Of a stretch of 44,615 nucleotides of DNA, positions 19,430 to 27,887 are shown one piece after another (positions within the stretch are counted from its first letter, which is position 1; every line of letters begins with the position of its first letter). This DNA is from Alphaproteobacteria bacterium (GTDB lineage: Bacteria; Pseudomonadota; Alphaproteobacteria; RF32; CAG-239), in contig SUUJ01000011.1 in NCBI GenBank assembly GCA_015062585.1, positions 1-44,615 of the forward strand, in the 5' to 3' direction. Made by a program: the position numbers and the translations under genes. Under the pieces are notes generated by a model that saw only the letters and a program-made list of their open reading frames with translations, had not been told where the DNA came from and did no database searches.

Positions 19430-19457
19430 TTGACATAATTCCCATAAAAACTATAAT
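19430..19457 (+). promoter_or_regulatory. Promoter of the small lipoprotein gene
   Basis: TTGACA (19430-19435), 16 bases, TATAAT (19452-19457): both hexamers match the sigma70 consensus. The following 45 bases to the ATG at 19508 are almost only A and T. Confidence 0.75.
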
Positions 19458-19507
19458 TCGCACCATATTAAATATAATTAAATAATAAAAATAATAAATT
19501 ATCCTGT

Positions 19508-19894
19508 ATGAAAAAGTTTATTTTTTTGATTACCATCTGTTTTACAATGGTATCATGCAACAATCAGTTTGTTCTAGTGAACGAGAAAAACGTCACCACT
19601 TATATAACAATTTATGGTGATGCCCTTACGGAAAATGAAATTCAACAACTTCAGCAAGAGTTGATATCTTTGAATAAAAGTTGTCAATCTGTAAAAGAAG
19701 TTCGTAAAGGAGTCGAAAAGTTTATAAGAAATTCTTTTGATAAGAAGGTGTACTTAAAAAAAGTAACAAAAATCAACAATACGCCCTATGGCAGTATACA
19801 TTCATATTCAGAAAACCCCAAACGATATATCGTGATATTTATATTTACGATTTTAGGTGGTACAATTTTCTTATATATGTTACTTAGGCGCTGA
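19508..19894 (+). CDS. Small lipoprotein with C-terminal membrane segment, unknown
   Basis: 128 residues. Residues 1-17 form a lipoprotein signal ending MVSC (Cys17). A soluble part of about 85 residues follows, rich in Lys, Asn and Gln (NEIQQLQQELISLNKS is helical). A C-terminal membrane helix (YIVIFIFTILGGTIFLYML) is followed by two arginines. A lipid anchor plus C-terminal span is also the plan of SctJ/FliF-type ring proteins, but I see no sequence motif to support that. No Shine-Dalgarno is visible before the ATG. It has its own consensus promoter and terminator, so it is a single-gene unit. The family is not recognised. Confidence 0.7.
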   Translation: MKKFIFLITICFTMVSCNNQFVLVNEKNVTTYITIYGDALTENEIQQLQQELISLNKSCQSVKEVRKGVEKFIRNSFDKKVYLKKVTKINNTPYGSIHSYSENPKRYIVIFIFTILGGTIFLYMLLRR

Positions 19895-19907
19895 TTATTA
19901 TTTCAGT

Positions 19908-19955
19908 AACTCTCGTTAAATTATCTAAAAAAGATAGTTTAACGAGAGTTTTTTA
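19908..19955 (+). terminator. Rho-independent terminator
   Basis: Arms AACTCTCGTTAAA (19908-19920) and TTTAACGAGAGTT (19938-19950) pair perfectly over 13 bases, with inner ATCT/AGAT pairs and an A loop, followed by TTTT. Ends the small lipoprotein gene. Confidence 0.9.
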
Positions 19956-19972
19956 ATCCTTTTTATAAAAAT

Positions 19973-20260
19973 CTAAACTCTGACAAAAACTCCGTCTTCT
20001 ACTTCGGGCAAAAACGAGCTTATACGCCCAACCACAAATTCCAAACTGTCAACTCGACCAAACAGAGGACCTTTTTGACAAGCAATCATCATTTTATCAA
20101 GGCTGTCATCGTTGCCTTTAAGTCTTAATAAAACGCTTCCGTCATAATCATTATGAACCCAACCGGAAATTCCGCCGATTTCTTTGGCTTTTGATACAGC
20201 CCAACGACGAAAACCGACACCTTGCACACGACCTTTTACTCTGATAACAACATCTTTCAT
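19973..20260 (-). CDS. acyP: Acylphosphatase
   Basis: 95 residues. It hydrolyses acyl phosphates such as carbamoyl and acetyl phosphate. The phosphate-binding loop GRVQGVGFRRW carries catalytic Arg18, and GWVHNDYDGSV carries catalytic Asn37. Length is normal (about 90-95). The start overlaps the ATP12 stop as ATGA. No terminator is obvious after it on the minus strand. Confidence 0.93.
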   Translation of the reverse strand: MKDVVIRVKGRVQGVGFRRWAVSKAKEIGGISGWVHNDYDGSVLLRLKGNDDSLDKMMIACQKGPLFGRVDSLEFVVGRISSFLPEVEDGVFVRV

Positions 20261-20751
20261 TTCTTTAAGTAACTTTCAATTTCGACTAACTCGTCACATC
20301 TTTCTTTGCGTCTTTTAGCCGCTTCTTCGTCATTGCCCCACATTTCATTTTGCCACAATTCTTCCAAATAAGACAATTTACCGGCGGTTTGAGCATTTAT
20401 TTTTCCTTTTACCAGCGCAAGAGCCAGCAACACCGATTTCATATTAAGCGCAGCGGCATAATAACAGGCAAGCTCTTTATCACTCATTTTTGCAAAAGCC
20501 ACCTTCAGAGGCTTTTGCATTTCTTCATTGTCCGGAACATCAAGCTTATCGGTTTTTTTGACCTTGACCTTCATAGATTCTTCAACCCAGTCAATTATCG
20601 GTTGCCACTCTGTTTTTTGCTTCAAGTACAAATCTCTTTTTTCGCCCCAGAAAAATAACAAATCCGTTCTGGCAAATTCTAACAATTTTTTTTCAATTTC
20701 CTCTCGATATTGTCCGATTTCTTTAACGGCCTTGTCCAAAGTTTTTTTCAT
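20257..20751 (-). CDS. ATP12-family F1-ATPase assembly chaperone, lacking the N-terminal domain
   Basis: 164 residues. The whole protein aligns by eye with the C-terminal helical domain of alphaproteobacterial ATP12 (COG5387): TDLLFFWGEKRDLY, KQKTEWQPIIDWVEE, then LLALALVKGKINAQTAGKLS and YLEELWQNEMWGNDEEAAKR. In the family this domain binds the F1 alpha subunit during assembly. Family members are usually about 230-260 residues and begin with a small beta-rich domain (an RPV-type motif before the helices). That part is absent here, and the upstream sequence to asmA (20752-20765) leaves no room for it. Overlaps acyP by four bases and lies close behind asmA. Confidence 0.8.
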   Translation of the reverse strand: MKKTLDKAVKEIGQYREEIEKKLLEFARTDLLFFWGEKRDLYLKQKTEWQPIIDWVEESMKVKVKKTDKLDVPDNEEMQKPLKVAFAKMSDKELACYYAAALNMKSVLLALALVKGKINAQTAGKLSYLEELWQNEMWGNDEEAAKRRKERCDELVEIESYLKK

Positions 20752-20765
20752 AAGTCCACTCCTTG

Positions 20766-22871
20766 TTAGAATTGTCCCGCAAAAGCATCAAGCAAATTTT
20801 TAGCGGCATTACCAATTTCTTTTACTGCATTTTTTGCTTGTTTATTAACTTCCTGATAAGCTCTTTTAGTACTGGATTTTACTCCTGTCGTTTGTTTAAA
20901 TTTATTGGCATATTTTGTGCCCTCCAAAGCCGAACGACAAGGATCATCATCACCGCTCAAAAGCACTTCGCCACCCAAAGAAATACCACCGGTTGCCACA
21001 GCTCCGACAATTGTACTTATTGCTGATGATGTATCCAAGCGCAATTTAGGGTTATTTAAGGTACCTTCAATTTTTACAAATGACGCCAATGCTTGCGTAA
21101 TATTTCCATCAGCTAATTTGTTAAGCGTCGGTGCAATAGTAAAGTTGATATTATCATTCACCAAATTTACATCACCGCTTCCTACCATCTTAAGTTGCTC
21201 CGAATTAAAAGCTATACTGCTCGGGAAATAAGCTTTTCCACCCTTAAAATCAGAACGAACAACGGCACATTTAACATCTAAATTTCTGGCTTTTGTCGTA
21301 TCAACTTTTAACAAAGAAAGCAACTGACCTATTACATTATTGGTCAACCAACTCATATTAGCGCCTCTGATAGAAGTTTTATCCATTATTGCCACCAATT
21401 GACCGCTAACATTTTCCGACAGTTTACGATATGTGCTACCCGAAGTTGTCAATGACACATCCAACATCAAATCACCACCGTTGTTCACACTGAAAGATGA
21501 CTTTTTATCGGCAAATGATTTATCAATTTCTTGCAATTTCATACCATCGGATTTTAGGTTAAGCCTTATCGAGTTATCATTTGCATTGGCAATAACATCA
21601 CCGGCTATTTTACCTCCGCCAAAACCCACACTCAGCGGATTTATGATTAAATTTCCGTTTTGCAATTTTGCCGTCATATCAATATTGCTTAGTTCAATAT
21701 CCTCAGGCAACATCAAATCGCCTATTTTTAAGGCGGCATTACCGTTCACCACATTCAAAAAGCTCAAACTGAAATTATCTGCCGGAACAAAACTCAAAGC
21801 ATTGGCCGATGAAATCAGCGACGGCATTACAAAAGCTTGCTTTTTACTGTCAATCAAATCATTTACATTAAAAAATGTCGAAACCAAATCGGCTTTTACA
21901 AAAGGTTTTGCTTCATCTAATTTCACTGCGATTGTCCCGCTTACCTCATTTTCAGCTAAAGCCAATTTTCTGATAATCGCATTTACATTTACCAAATCGC
22001 CCTCAACCCTAAAATCAAGATTTGTCTCAGGCAATGAGAAATTACCATTAGGCGAACTGATTATACCTTCCATTGCATATAGCGGATTAGCAAACAATTC
22101 TCTGGCTGTGCCGGTAATATCACCCTTAACATTCAAAGCATCCAACTTGGCTTCAAAATCAAACTCGCCTTGAGATATAATACTGTCCGGAGTACTAAAA
22201 AGAGCATCAAGTTTTATTTTTTCGCCATTGTACAACATCAAAGTGCTAAACTCCAACGGCTCATTCAAACCTTTAAGATTTGCACTGAAATTTTTGATTT
22301 CCAATGATTGATTTTCGTTAGTTTCAGCATCAAAATAATTTATCAATCCATCCGTCACTTCAACCTTTTTAGCAATCAACACCATTCCGGCTGCAGCCAC
22401 TCCGACATTATCTACCTTTTGAGTTTTGGTCGGTGTTTTAACCACAGCGCCGGTTTTAATTGTTTTCGCACCTCGATCAAAAGTCCAATTATTTTCATCG
22501 GTAGCTGATTTCTCTAAATAAACCTTTGTTCCGTGCAAAATAAATTTATCGATGACGATTCTTTTTTCCAACAACGGAGTAACGGCAAATTGAACTTCTA
22601 ATTTATCCATTTCGACCATATTAGGACTTTGTGCCCATTCAGGATTGGACAGCGAAACATTGTTTATCTCAATTGTCGGAATCAGCGACACTGCCAAATG
22701 CGCATCGCCTTCCATTTTCAATGTTCTGCCGGTTGCATCATACACAATATTTTCAATATACGGCTTATATCTGTTCAAATCAAAATTACGCACAAAGAAA
22801 TATCCGCCCAACGCCAAAACGATAATAAAACCGGATACTATTGACGCAACTTTTTTAACCCACTTTTTCAT
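20766..22871 (-). CDS. AsmA-family inner-membrane protein
   Basis: 701 residues. An N-terminal membrane helix (about 8-28, IVSGFIIVLALGGYFFV) is followed by the AsmA signature FDLNRYKPYIENIVYDATGR and a long periplasmic beta-rich region with repeated LxxGxxxL patterns. The AsmA-like C-terminal part is GDVNLVNDNINFTIAPTL and IEGTLNNPKLRLD. AsmA and its relatives are thought to bridge the envelope and carry phospholipids or affect outer-membrane assembly. Residues about 135-165 are a Thr/Lys/Val linker. It lies 4 bases after rluC, in a run of closely packed minus-strand genes. Confidence 0.88.
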   Translation of the reverse strand: MKKWVKKVASIVSGFIIVLALGGYFFVRNFDLNRYKPYIENIVYDATGRTLKMEGDAHLAVSLIPTIEINNVSLSNPEWAQSPNMVEMDKLEVQFAVTPLLEKRIVIDKFILHGTKVYLEKSATDENNWTFDRGAKTIKTGAVVKTPTKTQKVDNVGVAAAGMVLIAKKVEVTDGLINYFDAETNENQSLEIKNFSANLKGLNEPLEFSTLMLYNGEKIKLDALFSTPDSIISQGEFDFEAKLDALNVKGDITGTARELFANPLYAMEGIISSPNGNFSLPETNLDFRVEGDLVNVNAIIRKLALAENEVSGTIAVKLDEAKPFVKADLVSTFFNVNDLIDSKKQAFVMPSLISSANALSFVPADNFSLSFLNVVNGNAALKIGDLMLPEDIELSNIDMTAKLQNGNLIINPLSVGFGGGKIAGDVIANANDNSIRLNLKSDGMKLQEIDKSFADKKSSFSVNNGGDLMLDVSLTTSGSTYRKLSENVSGQLVAIMDKTSIRGANMSWLTNNVIGQLLSLLKVDTTKARNLDVKCAVVRSDFKGGKAYFPSSIAFNSEQLKMVGSGDVNLVNDNINFTIAPTLNKLADGNITQALASFVKIEGTLNNPKLRLDTSSAISTIVGAVATGGISLGGEVLLSGDDDPCRSALEGTKYANKFKQTTGVKSSTKRAYQEVNKQAKNAVKEIGNAAKNLLDAFAGQF

Positions 22872-22875
22872 CTTA

Positions 22876-23799
22876 TTACTCCTTAAAACTCAAACCCAGA
22901 ACATTCAAAGCCTCAACAAAATGTTGCGGAAGTTTTGCTTTTAGTTTTAATTTCTTATATATGCCCGACAAATCAATTTTGTAAGAATGCAAATACAATT
23001 TATCTTTAATATCATTATATTTTTCTTCTTTTTCGCCAAAATATTTGCTATCTCCGACAATTGGCGTTCCCAAATATTCCATATGCGCGCGTATTTGATG
23101 TGTTCGTCCGGTCAAAGGCTGAGCTTCAATTAAAGCAAACTTATCTCCGACATTATCCAAAACCTTATAGTCGGTAACAGCCTTTTTACCTTCCGTAGTA
23201 ATCAACGACTTTTCGCCAACCTTTTCCAATGGTGCTTTTATTTGTCCGCTCATTTTTTTCGGACATCCTCTGACCAATGCCAAATAAGTTTTTTGCAAAT
23301 TATGTTCTCTAAACGCCTTAGTTAAAATCTCGGCATTTTTTCTGTCTCTGGCCAATACCAACAAACCGGAAGTATCTTTATCAATTCTATGCACCAATTT
23401 CGGAGCTTCTTCCTTTTCATATTTCAAAGCCGGAAGCCACGCGTCAATATGATGAAAAGTATTTGTTCCGCCTTGTACCGCCAAACCGGAAGGCTTGTTA
23501 AGGACAATTATATTCTCATCTTTATAAATCACCATAGACTGAATCAATTCGGCGTTTTTATCCGAAACAAAATCTTTTCCCTTTTCTTGTGGCTTATCTT
23601 CTAACGGCGGAATTCTTATTTCCCATCCTGCTTGCAATTTCAATGATGTTTCACACTTTTTGCCATCAACTTTTATTTGTTTTGTCCTGAGTAACTTTTG
23701 CAATCTGGACAAAGGCAAATCAGGATAATATTTTAAAAACCAACGATTAAGACGCATACCGTCATCTTGTTCTTTGACCCTTACAAGTTTAACGGCCAT
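22876..23799 (-). CDS. rluC: Ribosomal large-subunit pseudouridine synthase, RluC/RluD type
   Basis: 307 residues. An S4-like RNA-binding domain at about 14-70 (GMRLNRWFLKYYPDLPLSRL, QIKVDGKK) is followed by the RluA-family catalytic core. The motif HRIDKDTSGLLVLAR contains the catalytic Asp, and GRTHQIRAHMEYLGTPIVGD is the second family block. It makes pseudouridines in 23S rRNA; by length and the S4 domain it is RluC/RluD rather than RluA. The exact target positions are not decidable here. The start overlaps the 3' end of the repeat protein by 11 bases. Confidence 0.92.
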   Translation of the reverse strand: MAVKLVRVKEQDDGMRLNRWFLKYYPDLPLSRLQKLLRTKQIKVDGKKCETSLKLQAGWEIRIPPLEDKPQEKGKDFVSDKNAELIQSMVIYKDENIIVLNKPSGLAVQGGTNTFHHIDAWLPALKYEKEEAPKLVHRIDKDTSGLLVLARDRKNAEILTKAFREHNLQKTYLALVRGCPKKMSGQIKAPLEKVGEKSLITTEGKKAVTDYKVLDNVGDKFALIEAQPLTGRTHQIRAHMEYLGTPIVGDSKYFGEKEEKYNDIKDKLYLHSYKIDLSGIYKKLKLKAKLPQHFVEALNVLGLSFKE

Positions 23800-24181
23800 A
23801 TCTTTTTCCTCTCACATTTTTAATTTTTGGCTTGCGCTCATTACCTATTCTTTTTGGCACATATTTTTTCTTCTTTGGCTTATCTTCATATTCTATTGTC
23901 GGGTCTATTATTTCTATATGTTCTGCAGCCATTTTAAGAAGCTCTACTCCTCTTAATTCCATAACGATAGGTTCTTGTTCTAAAACTATTATTTCAGCAT
24001 TATCCTCTTCTAACAGCCCCATTTTACGAGTTTCTTCTCCTCTTAACTCTATCACTACAGGCTCTTTTTCTAACACTCTGATTTCTATATCATGAGACAT
24101 TACTTCCGCACGCAATCCATCGGTAATTTTTTCATCCGTTTCTTTGCTAACATATATAATTTTTTTGTTATTCTCACTCAT
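23789..24181 (-). CDS. Hypothetical protein with two tandem repeats and a basic tail
   Basis: 130 residues. Two near-identical blocks of about 30 residues lie at roughly 30-90: EIRVLEKEPVVIELRGEE then EIIVLEQEPIVMELRGVE, each followed by KM and an acidic stretch. The tail from about residue 100 is very basic (KPKKKKYVPKRIGNERKPK). It has no signal peptide and no membrane helix. It overlaps rarA by four bases (ATGA) and rluC by 11, so it is co-translated with both, and the reading frame is long and conserved in style. Function unknown; a nucleic-acid or ribosome-binding role is only a guess from the basic tail and neighbours. Confidence 0.7.
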   Translation of the reverse strand: MSENNKKIIYVSKETDEKITDGLRAEVMSHDIEIRVLEKEPVVIELRGEETRKMGLLEEDNAEIIVLEQEPIVMELRGVELLKMAAEHIEIIDPTIEYEDKPKKKKYVPKRIGNERKPKIKNVRGKRYGR

Positions 24182-25491
24182 TTTTCACCCTTTTGCGCTT
24201 GTTTTTCGGCTCTTAATTTATCAAAATATTCTACGCGTTTTTTAATTTCGCGTTCAAAACCTCTATCTACCGGATGATACAATTTTGGTCTTCGCATTCC
24301 CTCAGGAAAATAATTTGCCCCCGAAAAACCATCTTCACAATCAGGATCATATTCATATCCCTCATGATATCCCAAATCTTTCATCAATTTTGTCGGGGCA
24401 TTCAATATATTTTTCGGCGGCATTAACGAACCTGTTGCTTTGGCCAAATCAAATGCCGCATGCATTGCCTTGTACACACCGGCCGATTTTGGCGCTGTTG
24501 CCAAATAAGCCGTCAGTTGCATAATTGCCAAATCCCCTTCCGGCGAACCAAGGCGCTCATAAGTATCCCAACAAGCAATCGCCTGCACCACCGCACCCGG
24601 TTCTGCCAAAGACACATCTTCCACCGCAAAGCGAGTAAGTCTGCGCAAAATATACTTCGGATCCTCGCCCGACTTTATCATACGCGCCACCCAATAAAGT
24701 GCCGCATCAACATCCGAACCCCTAAGTGATTTGTGCACCGCGGATATCAGATTATAATGTCCGTCGCGCCCTTTATCATATACCGGCGCACGCGAACGAA
24801 TAATTTTAACAATATTATCTTTATCAAAAACTTCGCCTTCTTTGGCATAACTCCATACGCTCTCGGCCAAATTTAGGATATATCTTCCATCACCGTCTGC
24901 GGTTTGCTTCATAAACTCACGAGCTTCATCATCAACCGGCAACTTTATACCTTGCTCTTTTTCGGCTCGCTGGAGCAATTCTTCAAAATCTTGTTCATTA
25001 AGACGATTAAGCACAAAAACCTGACATCTCGAAAGCAACGCCGCATTAAGCTCAAACGAAGGATTTTCCGTTGTTGCGCCGACCAAAATAATTGTACCGT
25101 CTTCCACATATGGTAAAAATCCGTCTTGTTGTGATTTATTAAATCTGTGAATTTCATCGACAAACAACAAAGTGCCGATACCTTGGTTAGCCCGTCTTTC
25201 TTTAGCATATTGAAAAACTCGTTTCAAATCAGCCACACCGGAAAACACTGCCGATATTTGTTCAAAATACAAATTGGTATTCTCAGCAATAAGTCTTGCA
25301 ATAGTAGTTTTACCGCATCCGGGAGGCCCCCATAAGATAAATGAGGTAACTTTACCTGATTCAAGCATTCGCCCTAACGGAGCATCTTTCCCGATAATAT
25401 GATCTTGTCCGACAACCTCGTCTAATTTTTGCGGACGAAGTCTGTCAGCCAGCGGGCGTTTCACTTTTGCCGAAAATAGAGTATCTTCCAT
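24178..25491 (-). CDS. rarA: Replication-associated recombination protein A (RarA/MgsA, AAA+)
   Basis: 437 residues from the ATG at 25491 (MEDTLFSAKVKRPLADRLRP). It is an AAA+ clamp-loader-like ATPase acting at stalled replication forks. Walker A WGPPGCGKTT, Walker B LLFVDEIHRFNKSQQD, sensor 1 GATTENPSFELN and the arginine-finger region LLSRCQVF are all present. The C-terminal tetramerisation part has LRGSDVDAALYWVARM and NYFPEGM. A longer start at 25539 adds residues absent in the family. Neither start has a strong Shine-Dalgarno. The 73-base gap before it follows the VirD4-like gene. Confidence 0.95.
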   Translation of the reverse strand: MEDTLFSAKVKRPLADRLRPQKLDEVVGQDHIIGKDAPLGRMLESGKVTSFILWGPPGCGKTTIARLIAENTNLYFEQISAVFSGVADLKRVFQYAKERRANQGIGTLLFVDEIHRFNKSQQDGFLPYVEDGTIILVGATTENPSFELNAALLSRCQVFVLNRLNEQDFEELLQRAEKEQGIKLPVDDEAREFMKQTADGDGRYILNLAESVWSYAKEGEVFDKDNIVKIIRSRAPVYDKGRDGHYNLISAVHKSLRGSDVDAALYWVARMIKSGEDPKYILRRLTRFAVEDVSLAEPGAVVQAIACWDTYERLGSPEGDLAIMQLTAYLATAPKSAGVYKAMHAAFDLAKATGSLMPPKNILNAPTKLMKDLGYHEGYEYDPDCEDGFSGANYFPEGMRRPKLYHPVDRGFEREIKKRVEYFDKLRAEKQAQKGEK

Positions 25492-25564
25492 AACTAAAAA
25501 TCTCAATATATTACATCGATTCGCTTTATGCTTTAGCATAACAGAGAATATTTTGATTTAACAA

Positions 25565-27886
25565 TTATTTTTTTGCCCCAAAAGGATTTTTTTTATCATT
25601 CTTTTCAATTCCGAAAGCATCTTCTTCAAGCCACCAATCTTTGTCATCTTCGACAACAACATTATTTTGTATTTCTTGCTGACTTATTTCTTCTTTTTCT
25701 TCCTGCTTTTCAGTTTCAGCTTCATCAAAAACCATACTCATATATTGGTCGAGCTGAACCGCATCATCCATTCCCAAATCTTTAGTATCAAATATTTCAC
25801 TTATTTTAGGCGTGTATAATTCATCTATATCTTTTTCAGCCAGTTCGCTTTTACTCAAGGTATACTCAGCATCCAAAACCGCCCATCTTCTAAACTTTTC
25901 ATCTTCGGCAAAAAACACATTTTCCGCCAAAATCGGACAATGATAATATCCCTCAGCCAAAACAATTTGGTGTGAACGAGTATCCACTTTAACCCTTTTA
26001 CTGGTTCTAAAGTCTAAAGCAAGTCTGTGAAAATAGCTGGCATCGGCAAAATGTTTGGTACGCATTTTGCGTTTTTTACCTTTTGCCTTAGGAATTTGCA
26101 CTGACTTAGTTGCAAAAGTAGCCAATTTATCCAATTGTCGACTTAGTTTTATATTATCCGGAGCCTTAACAATCTTGTATGATGTATTTACAACCACAGA
26201 TTCCAATTCTTTTTTGCTGTATGTATTTTCAACCAAATTCATCGAATTGCACAATAGCAGAGCCGATATTTTTTTTGACCTGCCTTTTTCCAACAAATTA
26301 GTCAAATTTTTCAATTTCAAATTATGTCCGACATCATCCAAAACAAGAATTAAGGGGAGCGCTCCTTGATTTTTTTCACCTTTGTAATTCAAATTTCGAT
26401 ATAACACTTCATCTAAAAACATCTGATTTAATATTTTTGAATTGTAATTATTTGCCAAAGAATAGATGGTGACCGGACGCCATTTTTTCAATTTTTCATC
26501 ATAAATGCCTCTGATATCATTTATATTCAAGTCATTTCCGTTAGTGCGCTCTCGCAATGCCTGATTGGTAAAAATTTTAAAAGGCTTCATAACCGAAGTA
26601 AAGGCTAACTGTCTTTGTTTGGTTGACAATGCCAATATTTGCCTTAACCCGTTAACAGCCAAATCGCCATATCCGAAAAATATTGACTCACGCAACAACG
26701 ACTCAAACCACGATTTCCAATCTTTTGCGTTCTCGTCTCTTGACGATATATAGTTATCAATAATCCAATCGGTAATAGCCGCAAAGCAAACATCTTTACC
26801 CATCCATTGCTCAGGTATTCCGCCCCAACTTCCTATGGGCGCATAACTATCCTGATTTATTGTATTATCGTTCAATGCGGCAATTGCTTCTTTGGTATAA
26901 GATTTTTGCATTAACGCATAATAACTCTTCAGACTGTTTTTTTCGTCTGTTGTAAAATGGCGTCCCTCAACCAATTTGCTTAAAAAGTAGTCATTTGTTT
27001 TGGCTTGTGTTACTTTTGCGTTCCAATAGGCTAATATTGCTACGACAATCGAATTAGCCAACACATTCCAATAATCATCTTTTGACACATCTTCAACATC
27101 TATCAAATAGCTGGCAATTCTTTTTATATAAGCTTCTTTTTCCTCATAATTATCGGGCATATTTTTTTCACTTAGAGGATTCCATCTGGGATAATACATT
27201 CCTTTTTCCTCATCATCCTCCAAATCCCAGTTGAAATAGAATGTTTTGCCCAAGCGCGATCTTTTACCTGCAGTATATTTGGGCAACAATCCGGTCATAT
27301 CAACGCAAATCAAACAAGCATTATCCGAATGAAGTACCGAAGGTATAGCCACACTTGATGTCTTACCTGTTCCCATTTCGCCGATACAAAGCACCGATTC
27401 CGAAGGTTTTACCCCTAACAATTCGCCATCAAACCTACCAAGCACCATAAACATGGCTTTTTTCAAACCCATATTTTCAATATCTTTCATTTTGGCAAAA
27501 TGATGATTGATAATATACCACAAAGAAAATGAATATTTTCGTTTCAAAAAGGTATAAACACCGGCAAAAATCATTCCGGCCGGTACAAAAAACGGCGTTA
27601 TTAAAACAACTCTGAAAACTCCCTCAGCTAATCCCTTTATTAACAAAGACCACCAACTGCCATACAAACTGAATATATAAAAAGGATTACTGATAAATTT
27701 TAACCAATTGATATGTAAACTGTCACGATGCTCTATTACATTGATACGACAAGAAAAATCCAACAGCGCAAAACATATGGCAGACAACACAAAAAAAGCT
27801 GCATAAATTACAAATAATATCAACACGACATTGAACAACGCTTTGCGTTTGCTCTTTTCCTGACTGATACTGACATTAGCAGGCAT
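25565..27886 (-). CDS. VirD4/TraG-like coupling ATPase, orphan
   Basis: 773 residues. Two N-terminal membrane helices (about 17-42 and 91-114) enclose a loop of about 50 residues, the VirD4/TraG plan. Walker A is GEMGTGKTSS (Lys175), followed by DMTGLLPKYTAGKRSRLG, which matches the type IV coupling-protein block after the P-loop, and FNWDLED. Walker B near residue 500 is LPLILVLDDVGHNLKLKNL, with Asp-Asp in place of the usual Asp-Glu. The last 110 residues are acidic. Coupling proteins feed substrates to type IV secretion or conjugation machines; none of those genes are here. It starts one base after the pentapeptide-gene stop with AGAGGT upstream, so it is tightly coupled. An assignment to conjugation is not supported. 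Confidence 0.8.
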   Translation of the reverse strand: MPANVSISQEKSKRKALFNVVLILFVIYAAFFVLSAICFALLDFSCRINVIEHRDSLHINWLKFISNPFYIFSLYGSWWSLLIKGLAEGVFRVVLITPFFVPAGMIFAGVYTFLKRKYSFSLWYIINHHFAKMKDIENMGLKKAMFMVLGRFDGELLGVKPSESVLCIGEMGTGKTSSVAIPSVLHSDNACLICVDMTGLLPKYTAGKRSRLGKTFYFNWDLEDDEEKGMYYPRWNPLSEKNMPDNYEEKEAYIKRIASYLIDVEDVSKDDYWNVLANSIVVAILAYWNAKVTQAKTNDYFLSKLVEGRHFTTDEKNSLKSYYALMQKSYTKEAIAALNDNTINQDSYAPIGSWGGIPEQWMGKDVCFAAITDWIIDNYISSRDENAKDWKSWFESLLRESIFFGYGDLAVNGLRQILALSTKQRQLAFTSVMKPFKIFTNQALRERTNGNDLNINDIRGIYDEKLKKWRPVTIYSLANNYNSKILNQMFLDEVLYRNLNYKGEKNQGALPLILVLDDVGHNLKLKNLTNLLEKGRSKKISALLLCNSMNLVENTYSKKELESVVVNTSYKIVKAPDNIKLSRQLDKLATFATKSVQIPKAKGKKRKMRTKHFADASYFHRLALDFRTSKRVKVDTRSHQIVLAEGYYHCPILAENVFFAEDEKFRRWAVLDAEYTLSKSELAEKDIDELYTPKISEIFDTKDLGMDDAVQLDQYMSMVFDEAETEKQEEKEEISQQEIQNNVVVEDDKDWWLEEDAFGIEKNDKKNPFGAKK

Positions 27887-27887
27887 C

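Noticed and set aside
21433..22173. 246-codon plus-strand frame inside asmA
   Set aside because: It is antisense to a clear AsmA protein, with Ser/Leu/Phe-rich content typical of a shadow frame.
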